Both the position numbers and the translations under genes were made by a program. From Pholiota molesta (lineage: Eukaryota; Basidiomycota; Agaricomycetes; Agaricales; Strophariaceae), in assembly GCA_014925825.1 (NCBI GenBank), contig JACGCK010000257.1, forward strand, positions 1-57,718: a stretch of 57,718 nucleotides of DNA. The letters are read 5' to 3'. The notes below the pieces were generated by a model that saw nothing but the letters and a program-made list of their open reading frames with translations, had not been told where the DNA came from and ran no database searches. Numbering within the stretch: the first letter of the stretch is position 1; each line of letters begins with the position of its first letter. Positions 1 to 11,773 of this stretch are shown piece after piece.

Positions 1-3000
1 GCCGAACAGAACGAGGATAGCATGAATAACCAAAGATGCCGCGAAGGTCGCGATCCATGCATTGCGGGATATCTGTTCCAAGTTTTTCTTCTATCCGGGT
101 GTTGATTCATAGCAGAGAGGGCAGGTCACGCACAGTCATTTTCTGGCGATCATGGAACGCCTTCTCCGTTCTCTTCTCCTCTTCTGTTCCTTCTATCCCC
201 AGTTGAAGCCACCACTCTCTCATCCATCCACCCCACCAACTCTGAAGCATCACGGCGCCCGCACATATATAGATTAACGTTGCAGTGGGGTTGCTGGTCA
301 ATGGTTCAAGAACGGGTGTTGGGGACGGTCACGAGAGGATACTGCGCCTCTCCCCATTGCGGCTTGGCTAGATCAGATAGGACCGCTGTACGAGGGAGAT
401 AGAAGGCCACAAAAACCCAGAGTGTTGTGTGCACCCCGACAATGGAAAAATAGCCCGTCATCGACAGTAAATCTCCAAACATGTTTGCGTCTAGGTTGTG
501 TGGATTTAACGGGCATTTGTGTCATCCGGCAGTGCCTGCGTTTTGCCTGCGTTTTGGCTTTCGTCTTTTGTGGTTGGCATGATGGTGGGATGGCAAGAGT
601 TCTCAACAACGTCTACGTCGGTGACATTCTTGACATCAATGAGTTACGTAAACTCCTGACTTTCTCTCAGCCAGCGCTTATTCAATATTCACCCTTCAAC
701 GAACATTCATATTGAAAAATTCATCGTTCAGCATCTTAGGTTTTCACACCAGTCTGTCCTCAAAGCATGTCACGTCGAAAGACCTATCTGGGATGTTCCC
801 GGGTTGTTCTCAGACCGATTGCGGCTTTCAAACATCCCTCAAAAGCCGATACAGAACTCAATCATAATACCTCGTGCTTGATATGATCTTGCTTACTGTG
901 ATTCTGAACTTCAATATGAAGAACTGTAATTGCGGCCTTTTCTCTCTTGTCCGAACCTCTGAAAGGATAGATGCTTTGATCTCTTGTCAATGCTGCGGCG
1001 GAGTCGGTGTGTTTAGACTTCTGTCGTATACCTTTTGCCATGGCCATTTAGAACACTGGATCCCCTCTCTTGGGCTTATATGTTCAACAGTATTGCCTCG
1101 TGTTCCTCTCGGCCAAGAATCAGGATACAGTATCTTGCGCACTAGGGTGCCTATCACTGTCATTTCAGCCGTAATGGTATACTGTCCACCAATCATTATT
1201 ATGTATCGTGTATGTATTCAGGACGCACTTCAGATCCGATATATGTGCAACGTGCCCGTGGCGTCATAGCTCTTAGCCCAAAGCTTGCTTGACACTTTTC
1301 GGTAATGAGTTAATATTGGACGTCTTACTAACATGTCGGAGAGATACTTTTCTGGACGCTGACAGTGCAGATGCAGGTACTTGAAAATGCCTTGCTAGCA
1401 CTTCGTTAGATTGATTGAGCCGATAATTAGCTCCTCTGAAGAAAGCTACATATACATATACTTAGCATATACTATAGCTAACCCCGCGTACAATGAGCTG
1501 CTGAAACCTTTTTTTGATCTTCAAGACGGAGCTAAGTAAGGAGAAATGCCTAACTCGAGGAAATTAACGGCGGTTGCCGATTTGCGTTTTCACCCTCAGA
1601 TCTTTTAGCACTCGCTAATCCTGAGAACAAAGCTTGTTTAAATAACCAGTATACGATGGCGGATACCTTGAAGAAGTAGGTAGTAAGTACCCTGTTCTTA
1701 TTCCAGGCTCACCCTCAATTCGACAATTAAAAACTCTACATAGTTTGATCTAACTTAAGTTGACTGGACATGTCATTTCGGTACCTTCCTAATCTGGCTG
1801 GCTCAGTCCCTAGGGAGACATCGTTGATTCTCCAGTAACAGCGGCAAAGGGCCCATATAGATAGCCTCTTCGTTTTTAATGCTAGTGGGTTTTTGGATGG
1901 GCTTGTTTGATGAAAATTTGATGAATGGCAGGTCGGTCATTGGGCTCGGGGGCCTGCTGGTCCTCGTTACAAGCAGCTACGGCCTTTAGAATAGAGGAGT
2001 TCATTTGATGTGATATAAACGTGCTAGCTAGGTATAGCAGGTGAGGGATAGAATGGCGGGAATTCGATGTGATTCCACAAGGAACTGGGAGAGATAATAA
2101 CCATTTTTTTTGCCTTCTGAGTTAATATTAAATCATAGAAACTCAAAGCAACGCCGCCTCTATGATTGTCGCTATTTCTGGAGTCTGGATTCATCTCCGC
2201 CAGTCAAATAGAGGGACAATTGAATGGGCATCTTCTGAAATAAATACATTTAATATCTTATCTGCGCCCATAAAAGCGTAGTAAGGCCCTAATGATATAG
2301 AGCGGCGTCATCATCAAGTCCGAGCAACTTGTTGGATGGAGTAACATGGGCATGTACAGATTGCAAATTCAGGATTAATTCTACTGACAAGACTTGGACA
2401 AGACGTCCCCGCCTTGGGATATGTGCATTTAGTTTAACATATTTATGGGGCCATTTAGTGGCGGTAAACCTAGAACCTACGACAGTGTTCATCTTGCCTC
2501 GTGTCAAGCTTGACGCGTTCAGCCGGCGATGCATCTGGGACGTTACCCGTGGCCGGAAAGCTGAGCTTTGCAAATCGGGATGGGATTTGTTGGGGATTTT
2601 TGTGTAGCTAGTACTTACTTGCGGACAAGAACGCTGACTCCCAGCGGCCATTTGGCAAGGTCCTTCTTGTTGAATTACTTAGAATAGGCGCTTGTAAAGG
2701 AATAAGCATCTCTGGGCCAATAGCCTCCAATAGCTCTATCTGCGCATGTTTTTTGAGTTTTCGAACTGTGCTATCCATCAGATTAGACAATAGATTGAAC
2801 ATGCCGCATTGTTCTTGGTTGCTAACAGAACCCAAGTTAAGTCTACAATGCGGTGTTGCACATGCAGCTTCGAATATTCTCCCCAAGCAGATGTTCATCT
2901 TGATAACAGATATCTTTTTATATATAGAAAACAGAGGTTTCCGGAACTGCGCCTAGTTAATCTGGTGCATGGGTTGTCTAGTGACATTATGCCGGCGACT

Positions 3001-3540
3001 TATTCTTTCCATGTGAAGTATTTGGAGATGTTAAGGTAAGCTATGTTACTCACTTAGAAAGTTAGTTCTATGTGTGAGGTGAACGTCTACCGTTGTCCTT
3101 TGAGCTCGCACGGCTCTCGGAATAATCTTGCATTTATTATTTGTAGCGGGATTTTCGACTTAAGCGCCTGCTCCTCATAAGTATCTGAGAAGTATCCAGT
3201 TTGTAAAAAATTCCAGCTCGTAAAACTCCAATTTATTAAGTTATCCTCCCATAACTACTAGACCTCGAACAGGCCTCGACTGAACCACCTGCCAAAGGTG
3301 GGCTGAACATGTTGGAGTTGTAGACGCGATTTAAGTAGACGAATATGGAAGCGTATTTGGCTCCCTGTTATGCGACACCTCCATCACATGATGCTGCCGA
3401 CGGCAATCTCCGGCGGTGCTGCACAGTTTTACAGCCACCCGATCCCTTAGAATTATCGACTGGCCACCGTCATCGACATCCTCAAGACAAGGTAGGGAAA
3501 TTATGCTAGTTCAGCGTCTGATCATACACTAATGGAATAT
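1..3540. other. No recognisable gene; mostly AT-rich spacer
   Basis: I see no gene here. The open frames are short (at most about 130 codons), lack a recognisable family motif, and cannot be joined by plausible introns into a longer protein. Frames on both strands between about 2289 and 3040 overlap each other, as expected for chance frames in non-coding DNA. The stretch may hold an eroded gene or transposon remnant, but nothing in it supports naming one. Confidence 0.5.
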
Positions 3541-3564
3541 TAACAGACACCACTCCCGGTCAAT

Positions 3565-3773
3565 GTGAGTAGAACGCTACTTTTCTGGCAAAAATCGGTG
3601 CATTTGAAGGCGTTGTGCGATAAATGAGGTGTTTGGGAAGGGGCATGTGGAGGAGGCTGGATCGCAAGAGACGCGGTTTAGGAGCGAGGGGAGACTATCG
3701 CCATATCGCCAAACGCCGTATTGTTGAGTGAAATGACTTGGTTGCTGATATTTTGTGTTTCTGGTTCATTTAG
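3565..3773 (+). other. Probable 5'-leader intron of eL34
   Basis: GTGAGT at 3565 and a pyrimidine-rich tract ending TTTAG at 3773 bracket a 209-nt segment just upstream of the eL34 start codon. Leader introns near the ATG are frequent in fungal ribosomal-protein genes. RNA reads spanning the junction would settle it; the coding sequence does not depend on it. Confidence 0.5.
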
Positions 3774-3781
3774 CTTCAGCA

Positions 3782-4231
3782 ATGGCCCAACGTGTCACCC
3801 TCCGCAAGCGCCAACCCTACAACACCACTTCCAACCGCAGACGCGTGGTGAAGACCCCCGGAGGAAAGCTCGTCTACCACCACCTCAAAAAGCTCGGAAC
3901 TGCCCCCAAGTGCGGTGACTGCGGTACTGGTCTCCCCGGTGTACGATTTGGCTACATTTCTAGAAGGGATCTTGTGTTAACACTCGGACTCTAGGTTCCT
4001 GCCCTCCGCCCCCGCGAGTACGCTGTCATCTCCAAGCGCCAGAAGACCGTGCAACGCGCATACGGTGGATCAAGATGCGGTGACTGTGTCAAGTCCCGGT
4101 ATGTCAAGCCATTTAGGATTCCGCATGCGTATACTGAACTCCTTGCCCCTTGTAGCATCCTACGGGCATTCTTGGTTGAGGAGGCGAAGATCGTAAAGAA
4201 GGTCATCAAGTCGCAGACCACCCGCAAGTAG
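3782..4231 (+). CDS. RPL34: 60S ribosomal protein eL34
   Basis: Structural protein of the large cytosolic ribosomal subunit. Three exons, 3782-3940, 3995-4098 and 4156-4231, splice in frame into 112 residues. The protein begins [15 protein letters not shown]. Two CxxC pairs, CGDCGTG and CGDCVKSR, form the zinc-ribbon-like part expected of eL34, separated by [21 protein letters not shown]. The end [18 protein letters not shown] is basic and helical. The length fits the family (about 110-120). Both introns are short (54 and 57 nt) with GT-AG ends. A further GT-AG intron in the 5' leader (3565-3773) is likely, because GTGAGT at 3565 is matched by a TAG just before the start codon; that arrangement is common in fungal ribosomal-protein genes. 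Confidence 0.96.
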
Positions 4232-4857
4232 ACTTGTTCTGATTTCTTCTATGTTTCTACCCCATGCACGCATGTATTTCATGATCACAAAACACCTGGC
4301 CGAGGAGGTCGTATGCTGCAAACGGTCCTTCTGAGGACGTAAATCGTACAGTTTAGCCCTCTTGCTTGTGGTCTACTTTGGCATGTGCTTTTTGCACAAT
4401 ATATCCCGACACCACCTGGAATGTTTCGAACCTCTTTTGAATAATACGAAGGCAACGTCCGCACGCAGAGACCAACGACAGTACACAGCTTTGATTTGGT
4501 GCGATTGTTCATTTAATTCATCTACATCAAAAGCAAGTCATGAACACGATGGCTTCTGAGTGTGTCTGGAAGCATATTGACCGTGAGCTGAAGGTCGCAG
4601 TCGTAGATATCGACGTAAATCATCGGAATACTGCGTAAATTTCTGCGCGCAAGTTGTAAATAACTTGCACTTGATTGATAAGTTCTCATGCCAAGGAGTC
4701 GTGTCCAAATAAATGGATATGTCGTAATGAACCCGTACAAAATACTTTCTCTTCAGTACGTCCATCACCAACTACTTTCTACAGCACGATCCCTAGGACC
4801 GCCACTTCACACATTCATTTATTTTGCCTTGCTATAGTTCCCTACATTGGTTCAACA

Positions 4858-6405
4858 ATGGCTATTGCAGATTTTCCAGTTGAACTCATCCTCGAAATCG
4901 CATCCCATCTCAGTTATGATGACTCCTACGACCATACCAACTTGGCTTTAACCTGCCGTCACATTTATGCTATCTTGATACCTGGCATCCTTGAAGATCG
5001 ACTTCAATATCTCATGTCATCTTTTCGAAACAAGATGGGCTTCTTGCTCTGTGGTTACGACAATGGCCATGACGCGATGCTTGAACCTTTCGGAGGTTCA
5101 TACCGAATGTTGCGATTCCAGCCAGGCGATTCGAAGAAGGAATTTTTATGCATACAAAGCATTATAACTCGCGCTAAGGATCTCGACGCGGTACATATCA
5201 GACTTGGAGATAGGAAGACTAGTATCCGAAATTTGGCCGCTCTAATCAACTCATGTTCGACGAGACCGGCTCTTTCTCTAACCATCTCAGGGACTATATC
5301 TTCGCAATGGCATCACGAATACGACGGGCCAGATGCAGATGAAAGTGGGACAGGGCCTTTCAAATTTGAGTTCATCGGCACAGCCAGGCCGGACTCTGTA
5401 CGCACTCCCCGCAATCGTGACCGTAAGACGTATGTCAACATGTTAATCTCCTTCTTGAAACGAGTACTCCTTATTCGACGCTCTCCCACCATACACAACG
5501 CCCCGCCCCAAATAAATTTGGGTGCCCTCGCCATTGCCGTCCCTCATCGGCCCACCGTCAAACTTTCGCTCGGGCCTCAATGTCAACTAACATCCCTCCG
5601 TATCGCAAGCGACGATTTATTTCTCCCTTCATTCTACCCATTCACAAAAAATCTTCTGAATACCGCGAAAATCACGACTCTTTCGCTGTCCGGATTACGG
5701 GTCAATCTCCTTGCTTGGACAGAAATCCTTCCGGCACTTACCATTCCGACTTTGCGGGAATTCTGCATGGGCAATGTCTCGATTGCTTTTCCGGACCTTC
5801 TCAGATTTTTGGGACGGCGATGTCATCAAGCTATCGAGATGCTCGATTTCACAGGCAATGATCCAATCGGGATTGTCAAAATTTCGCCTCTATCTATTCT
5901 TTCGCGACTCAGCTCTTTCACTGCAAATGCCGAATACTTGATTCCTTTCCTCCAGAGCAGGAATGAAGGAAACTTTCCTGCCCTTCAGTATCTCGGAATA
6001 TCAGCTCCGAGGGCGCCTCTAGATACAATGCAGAACGAGCTTAATGCTGTTTATGAGCTGATTCTCAATGGCCCACCCTTCATATCCATTAACGTTGACA
6101 GCATAGCTAACAGCGGCATGGTTGAATGGATCGTCAAGACTTCCGCGAAATGGCCACCCGGGAATCCCTTTACTGAACTAAAGCTTTTTTCCTTTAGCGA
6201 TCAAGGTTCGATTCCGCAAAAGCTTTTGGATGTTTTGGCGAAATGGGAGGTCCAAAACATCCCAAGTGAAGGCCAAGACAAGAATTCGACCATGTTAGCA
6301 ATATCAGATCCTGAAAAAGCTCTAAAACAGTTTTTTTCCAAGAATTTTCCTAATCTCACATACCTTAATTCTTCCACGAAAAGAGCACCTGGTAATGCGA
6401 TTTGA
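4858..6405 (+). CDS. F-box-like protein with LRR-type C-terminal region
   Basis: Single-exon gene of 515 residues starting at ATG 4858. The frame is open further upstream, but the N-terminus there is not family-like. Residues about 5-50 (DFPVELILEIASHLSYDD, then LALTCRHIYAILIPGI) have the Pro-Leu-Ile spacing of an F-box, the part that docks on SKP1 in SCF ubiquitin ligases. The rest is leucine-rich with irregular repeats (for example LTSLRIASDD, ITTLSLSGLRVN), typical of the substrate-recognition region of agaricomycete F-box proteins. It is the first of three same-strand F-box genes but is clearly more diverged from the other two than they are from each other. The substrate cannot be inferred. 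Confidence 0.75.
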   Translation: MAIADFPVELILEIASHLSYDDSYDHTNLALTCRHIYAILIPGILEDRLQYLMSSFRNKMGFLLCGYDNGHDAMLEPFGGSYRMLRFQPGDSKKEFLCIQSIITRAKDLDAVHIRLGDRKTSIRNLAALINSCSTRPALSLTISGTISSQWHHEYDGPDADESGTGPFKFEFIGTARPDSVRTPRNRDRKTYVNMLISFLKRVLLIRRSPTIHNAPPQINLGALAIAVPHRPTVKLSLGPQCQLTSLRIASDDLFLPSFYPFTKNLLNTAKITTLSLSGLRVNLLAWTEILPALTIPTLREFCMGNVSIAFPDLLRFLGRRCHQAIEMLDFTGNDPIGIVKISPLSILSRLSSFTANAEYLIPFLQSRNEGNFPALQYLGISAPRAPLDTMQNELNAVYELILNGPPFISINVDSIANSGMVEWIVKTSAKWPPGNPFTELKLFSFSDQGSIPQKLLDVLAKWEVQNIPSEGQDKNSTMLAISDPEKALKQFFSKNFPNLTYLNSSTKRAPGNAI

Positions 6406-6643
6406 ATTATCTTCACTAGCTCTTAACAAACTCTTAGTATGGATACCGAATCCCACTACCAACCCGCTACCTATACTTATTAGTATTACTCGTAGTAAAA
6501 CCTCGAATTATTTAAGGCCAGTTTTCTTTTCGAGTAGTTTGCGTTGAGTGATTTATAGTCACTCTGTGACGTAGGTCACCCGCCTCCAAGTTTTCCTCCT
6601 TGCTCCTCCTTGCCACCACATATGCTAGCGTATCCGTTCCAGG

Positions 6644-8271
6644 ATGCATCGTTGCCTCCGAATCTATGAGATATTGGAACATATATTCGAAGATGTTATC
6701 TGCCAGACTCAGAATCAAAGACCGTTTCGCGATCGGCCAAGCCTACTTGCGGTGCTCAAAACATGTCGATCCTTCAGTGTACCGGCGATGAAATTGCTGT
6801 GGCGAGATCTATCTACTATCCTACCGCTAATCCTTACTATGCCAGAGGACTTGGTGGAAGTGGAAGAGCTTGACCAATCTTCACCTTTTGCTCCACGAAC
6901 AGTCGTGAGTCGTCTGTCATTAATTGCCAGTGTGCCACCTTGATACAGTTATTCTGAATTCAAATTTGGTTACAGACCTTTCGGAGAGACATATTGCCAA
7001 GCGATTGGGAACGATTCGACCTCTACGCGCCATGTGTAAGGCAACTCGGAAATATTGCCCCTAATGAACGATCCTCGGCAACTTTCATGGTTCTCGACGA
7101 CAAGATATGGCGAGAACTAAAGAGGAGAGACAAACCTTTGCTGCCCAATCTTACCAGAATGGCGGCATCTAGCAACGACATGCCTACGGCAGCTCTGCTT
7201 CTCACACCTTATGTGCACCAGATCAAGCTCGTCATGCATCCCCGTTATGTTTCGTCCATTTGTCGGCTCATCGATGATATTCCCCTTCGTGTCCCCACGC
7301 TCAAAATTCTTCACCTGCATCGAAGCACAAATTGGGCCCCTTCCGACCAGGCTCTTCTGGGTACAGTTCTGTTGGATTTATTAGAAAAACTGAATTTGGA
7401 GGAATTTCAATGCGACTGGTTCAATTTATCCGATGAAATGGTTCAGGCACTGGCACAAATGCCTGATCTCCGTAAAATAACTATTCTCAAGGACATTCCT
7501 GCTCTGGCACGCGCCCTCCATGATTTTCCATTCAAAGTGCCCAGATTAAAGGAAATTTCGATATGGACGAATGCCGTTGGCCCATCGCCTTTGGCGCAAA
7601 TTCTCGTCTCTCTGCGGCCGTCTTCGCTGGAAGCGTTCCGCATCATGCCAGTCACACGAAACATACCTTGCACTCAGGAAGAGCTGAATGACCTCATATC
7701 TGCGATAAAAACCCGTTGCTCGCCAAAGTTCCTCACTCACTTTGACTTCGAAGGCTCCACAGAACCACAGCCGCTGGACGCACCTCCGATTGTCGATGCC
7801 AAGCTACTTCGCCCGTTGTTCGCGTTCTCAAATCTGCAACAATTCTGTCTGCCCGCGTATCCCTTCGAGTTCACCGATGCAGATGTCAAAGAATTGGCGA
7901 TGTCCTGGCCGCTCCTCGAGGAACTCTCTTTCACGTCTTCGATCGTGCCAACACCCCCTTTGAACACCCGGACCACGTTAAGGTGCCTTCTCTGGTTTGC
8001 CATTTACTGCCGGAACCTGCGTTCCCTCTCGTTCGTCTTCAACGGGACAAAAACCTTCTCGGAAGCTGAACTATCCATGGCTTCTGATCATCCACTTTCC
8101 TTGCTGTCAGTGGGATATTCAGTGATCGCTGATCCAGATGCCGTCGCCGCCTTCTTCAATATCGCTTTTCCAAACCTTGCGCTGTTGGACTGGACCAGTG
8201 CCCCCACGGATGAGGAGAATATGAGGATGTGGGAAGAAGTAGAGACGAAAATTCAACGACAGCCAAATTAG
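6644..8271 (+). CDS. F-box-like/LRR-type protein, tandem copy 2
   Basis: Two exons, 6644-6904 and 6976-8271, joined by a 71-nt GTGAGT...CAG intron, give 518 residues. The N-terminus MHRCLRIYEILEHIFEDV, followed by SLLAVLKTCRSFSVPAMK, is a short F-box-like helix set in which LLWRDL follows the motif. After the intron comes PSDWERFDLYAPCVRQL, the boundary seen in many agaricomycete F-box proteins, then leucine-rich segments up to a C-terminal block containing RCLLWFAIYCRNLRSLSF. It is closely related to the next gene along the whole length, including intron position and phase, so the pair arose by tandem duplication. Role is inferred: an SCF substrate adaptor. The target is unknown. Confidence 0.75.
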
Positions 8272-8576
8272 CGCTGTAGTTATCAGAATTGTATTAGAAC
8301 CTAGCATACGTACGTAGATTATTGTCATCCTTCATTATACTTATAATCAGATGAGTTTGATTAAAACATATATATATTATCCTCGCATATATTGAACCAT
8401 CCTTGAGCATCAGTTTTTGTGCACTTTTGCTCAATTTTAAGCTTGTTGCAAGCAAGTTGCAAGGCAATGCAAGCGGATGTGACCATATAAGTCAAGTCAC
8501 ATGTCACTTAATAGCCGACGCTCTGAATCTACTCAAGTTGAACCTCCTTCCTTACCATCACATTGGTATACCCAGA

Positions 8577-10258
8577 ATGCACCACTGCCTCCAAATCTAC
8601 GAGATATTGGCGTTGATATGCGAGGCTTCTCTCTACCAGAAGTACCAGAAGTATTGGGACAACAACGAATGTGTTCTCGATAGACCGAGCCTGCTTGCTT
8701 TGTTGAAAACTTGTCGGTCCTTCAGTGTACCCGCCACGAAACTTCTGTGGCGAAATCTCCCTGGTCTTGTGCCGTTGATGTTTACTATGCCAAAAGACTT
8801 GGTCGAAGTGAAAACAGTCTTCGGGAAGGTGGAAGAGCTTGGCGGACTGCGATACAGTAACTGTCAAGTTGGCCCACAAAGAGTCGTATGTCCGATACAA
8901 TTGACCGCCTTTTGATTTGGTCATTTAAAATTGTTGCAGAGATTTCGAAGGCCCATTCTACCTTGCGATTGGGAACGCCTTGACTTTTACGCCCCGTTTG
9001 TAAGGCATATTGAAGCGACAATGAAGCAGGACCCGGCCTCGACATCTTTGATTGTTTTCCACCCCTGGGTTTGCATCAAGTTTTTGGACAGGGGAAAAGT
9101 TTTTCTGCCCAACCTCACGACCATGGCATTGTCCAGCAGCGATCCATTATCTCTGATTTCTCTTCTGCTCACTCCTAGAACTCACTCATTCCAGCTCTTC
9201 ATGGATTCGGACTGCGTTTTCCCTCTGTGCTGCTTTGCCGATCTTGATTTTCCAACTCGCGCTCCGGCACTGAAATCCCTCGATTTATCGCAAGCCACAT
9301 GGCCAGGATGGAAACCTTCTGATCAGCCCTGGTTTCTTTCTGCTGTTTCGAAATTGCTCGATACCCTGGACTTGGAGGAATTCAAGTGCAATTGTCTCCA
9401 TTTGACTGACCAAATGATGGAGAACCTGATAAGGATGCCTTCTCTACGTAAAATAGATGTTCATAAGAACACTGCAGCTGTAGCGCGCGCATTTCGCCTT
9501 TTCCCGGTCTCGGAACCCCGCTTGAAGGAAGTATCGATAAAAACGGATGTTCTTGGACCGTCATACCTGGCACAGATTTTGATCTCTTTACAGCCATCTC
9601 TGCTGGAAGTGTTCGATATTTCATTAATCGGTCCTCCTGAATTTTGCACGCAGGGTCAACTGAATGATCTTATATCTGCGGTCGGAACCCATTGCTCGCC
9701 GAGATTCCTCACGCACTTCAGTTTCAACAACACATTTCAGATGGAACCACCTTTGGCTATTTCTGTTATTGTCAACTCTAGGCTACTTCGTCCCTTGCTC
9801 CCATTCTCGAATCTCCGCCGATTCTATCTGGGCTCCTACCACTTTGACTACACCGATGCAGAAGTTAAAGAATGGCGATGTCTTGGCCACTTCTCGAGGC
9901 CCTACATATCGACGGGTCAACAGTCATGGTACCAGCACCCTTAAAACCTCGGACCACGATAAGGTGTCTTCTTTGGTTCGCCATCTACTGCCGCAACCTC
10001 GACGCTCTTTCGTTCAACTTCACCGGGATAGATACCTTCTCTGATACCGAGCTAGCCTTGGCTTCTGGGGGGCCACTCACGATGCTGTCAGTGGGACATT
10101 CGACAATCACCGAATCTGACAAAGCGGCAGCTTTTATCAGCACCGTTTTTCCAAATATAAGGCTACTCATATGGAGTATGTCTGAATCCAGTGATGCTGA
10201 GAATCAAAAGATGTGGAGAGAAGTAGACGCTCTACTGCCAGATCCCGGAAAGCTGTAA
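8577..10258 (+). pseudogene. F-box-like protein, tandem copy 3, frameshifted
   Basis: Exon 1 (8577-8885) and exon 2 (from 8940) match copy 2 in intron position and phase. Exon 1 encodes MHHCLQIYEILALICEAS and RSFSVPATKLLWRNL; exon 2 starts RFRRPILPCDWERLDFYAP. The frame runs to about 9870 and then breaks. Copy 2 has AAAGAATTGGCGATG, here it is AAAGAATGGCGATG, so one T is missing. The lost frame stops at 9944, but the paralogous C-terminus (AMSWPLLEALHIDGS... RCLLWFAIYCRNLDALSF) continues intact in the next frame to a stop at 10258. The rest of the gene looks preserved, so either the inactivation is recent or the consensus has a one-base error. If real, the protein would lose its last 120 or so residues. 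Confidence 0.8.
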
Positions 10259-11773
10259 GCCCTAGAGCTCGTAGGTCGCGTATTACCCTCATCATCATTC
10301 TCGCTTCGATATGCTTCTGACTAGACCGTCTTTTCTATGACATTGCAGATTTCTTATCGCTTGTATCCGGACCTTAAACTACATTCTCGAGCGAAACCGC
10401 CTCATTATAATCTCAGGACATCGATACCACCGACTACATTTCCGTATCTTGCCTTGACAGAATCATTCGCAAAACCGCCGGTAGATACCAATCCCAAACA
10501 GCAATATGTAAAAGTTGCAACTGTCTAGTAATTATTATCATGTTTTTAACTTAATACAGAATACAAGGCCCTACTATCATACCTCCTTGCTATCATCGTG
10601 TTCCGACATTAGAACACTTCGGAGCGGAACTTGGCCTACTCAACTATCACGGAACTAGACAAAGTGGCAACTTTTCTTACTGTCGTGTTCGCATATAACG
10701 ATATTCTTACGCACTTGCGGCGTTCTGAATAAACAGTGAGAGTCTACACGTTTACAAGGTGTGGGGGGAAGTAATACCCAAGGTTGAAGAGCATCGACAA
10801 TTGTCAGCGCTCTTAATTGCCAAGGTATCGATTCCGCAGCATACTTATCTCTAACGATGTTAGATACATCCCCAGATCGAGGGGCTATCTGAATATACTC
10901 TGGCGATTCCTTTAAATTTATCATCGCCATTTCGGCTGGTCATCGCCACCGCCGACTACAGATATCTAAATATGCATTATAATCTTGTTATCGGCATCTA
11001 GACGAAAGATCAACAAACTTGAAGACTCAAGACTCACCAAGAAGCGAACGAGATCGAGTACACCCCACCCGTCAAGCAAGGTTGTCTGGAAAACAGTGTT
11101 TCCTCTACTGGGCTGACCAGGGAGCAGGGGCACTATAGGTGTTCCCTTGGCAGTGCTGAAGGAAACCTTGGGTTAGGAGTCGGGCGCAGTGCCCTGGTAC
11201 ATACTCGAGTCTCTTATGTGTTACGTCTGCATGGGATCCGTCCTAATAGACTTAAATTGACATCAAAACAAAAACAAAAAACTTGTTATAATCAAGAAAA
11301 ATTAGCGACTGTTAGTAAGTAAGTAACCATTTTTGCCTTGAAGTTAGAACATGAATAATTTGCCATGGCAGTCTTTCCTTACATTTCCCATTGATTATCA
11401 TTTTCGAAGTGTTTCCTATTATATGATGGTAGACAAGTCCAGTAATTATTACTCATTCCAGTATCACAGAAAGTGAGTAACACAGGCGAACCGGTCGCAG
11501 TAACCCCTCATGGCATTCCTATGATTTATTTCTGGAACAGGACAGGTATACCCAACACTTCATTGCATATCCCTACGTACACACCCACTGCCAGCTATCA
11601 TTCACGAATCTCACAACAATAAACAGTCCAGCAGTCTAATAGTTGATTGTTATGATACAGTCGTTATCAATGAGGCGAGAACACATTACTACTGTCAGTA
11701 AGTACAAATCATGATACAAGGCCACAGGCGCCACCGCATAGGCAGTCCAGTCCAAAAAAGTACCCGATCAGAT
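10259..11773. other. Intergenic; F-box relic, otherwise nothing seen
   Basis: Apart from the F-box fragment at about 10630-10800, there is no recognisable gene. The only frames are under 95 codons and lack motifs. The stretch ends at the 3' side of the minus-strand membrane-protein gene. Confidence 0.5.
10630..10800 (+). pseudogene. Eroded fragment of a further F-box copy (C-terminal end)
   Basis: A short stretch after copy 3 still translates to STITELDKVATFLTVVF, closely matching STITESDKAAAFISTVF near the C-terminus of copy 3. It is followed about 80 bases later by KVWGEVIPKVE against KMWREVDALLP. The spacing between the two blocks is also kept. Nothing upstream back to 10300 can be aligned convincingly, and no open frame remains. 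This is a decayed duplicate end. Confidence 0.6.
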
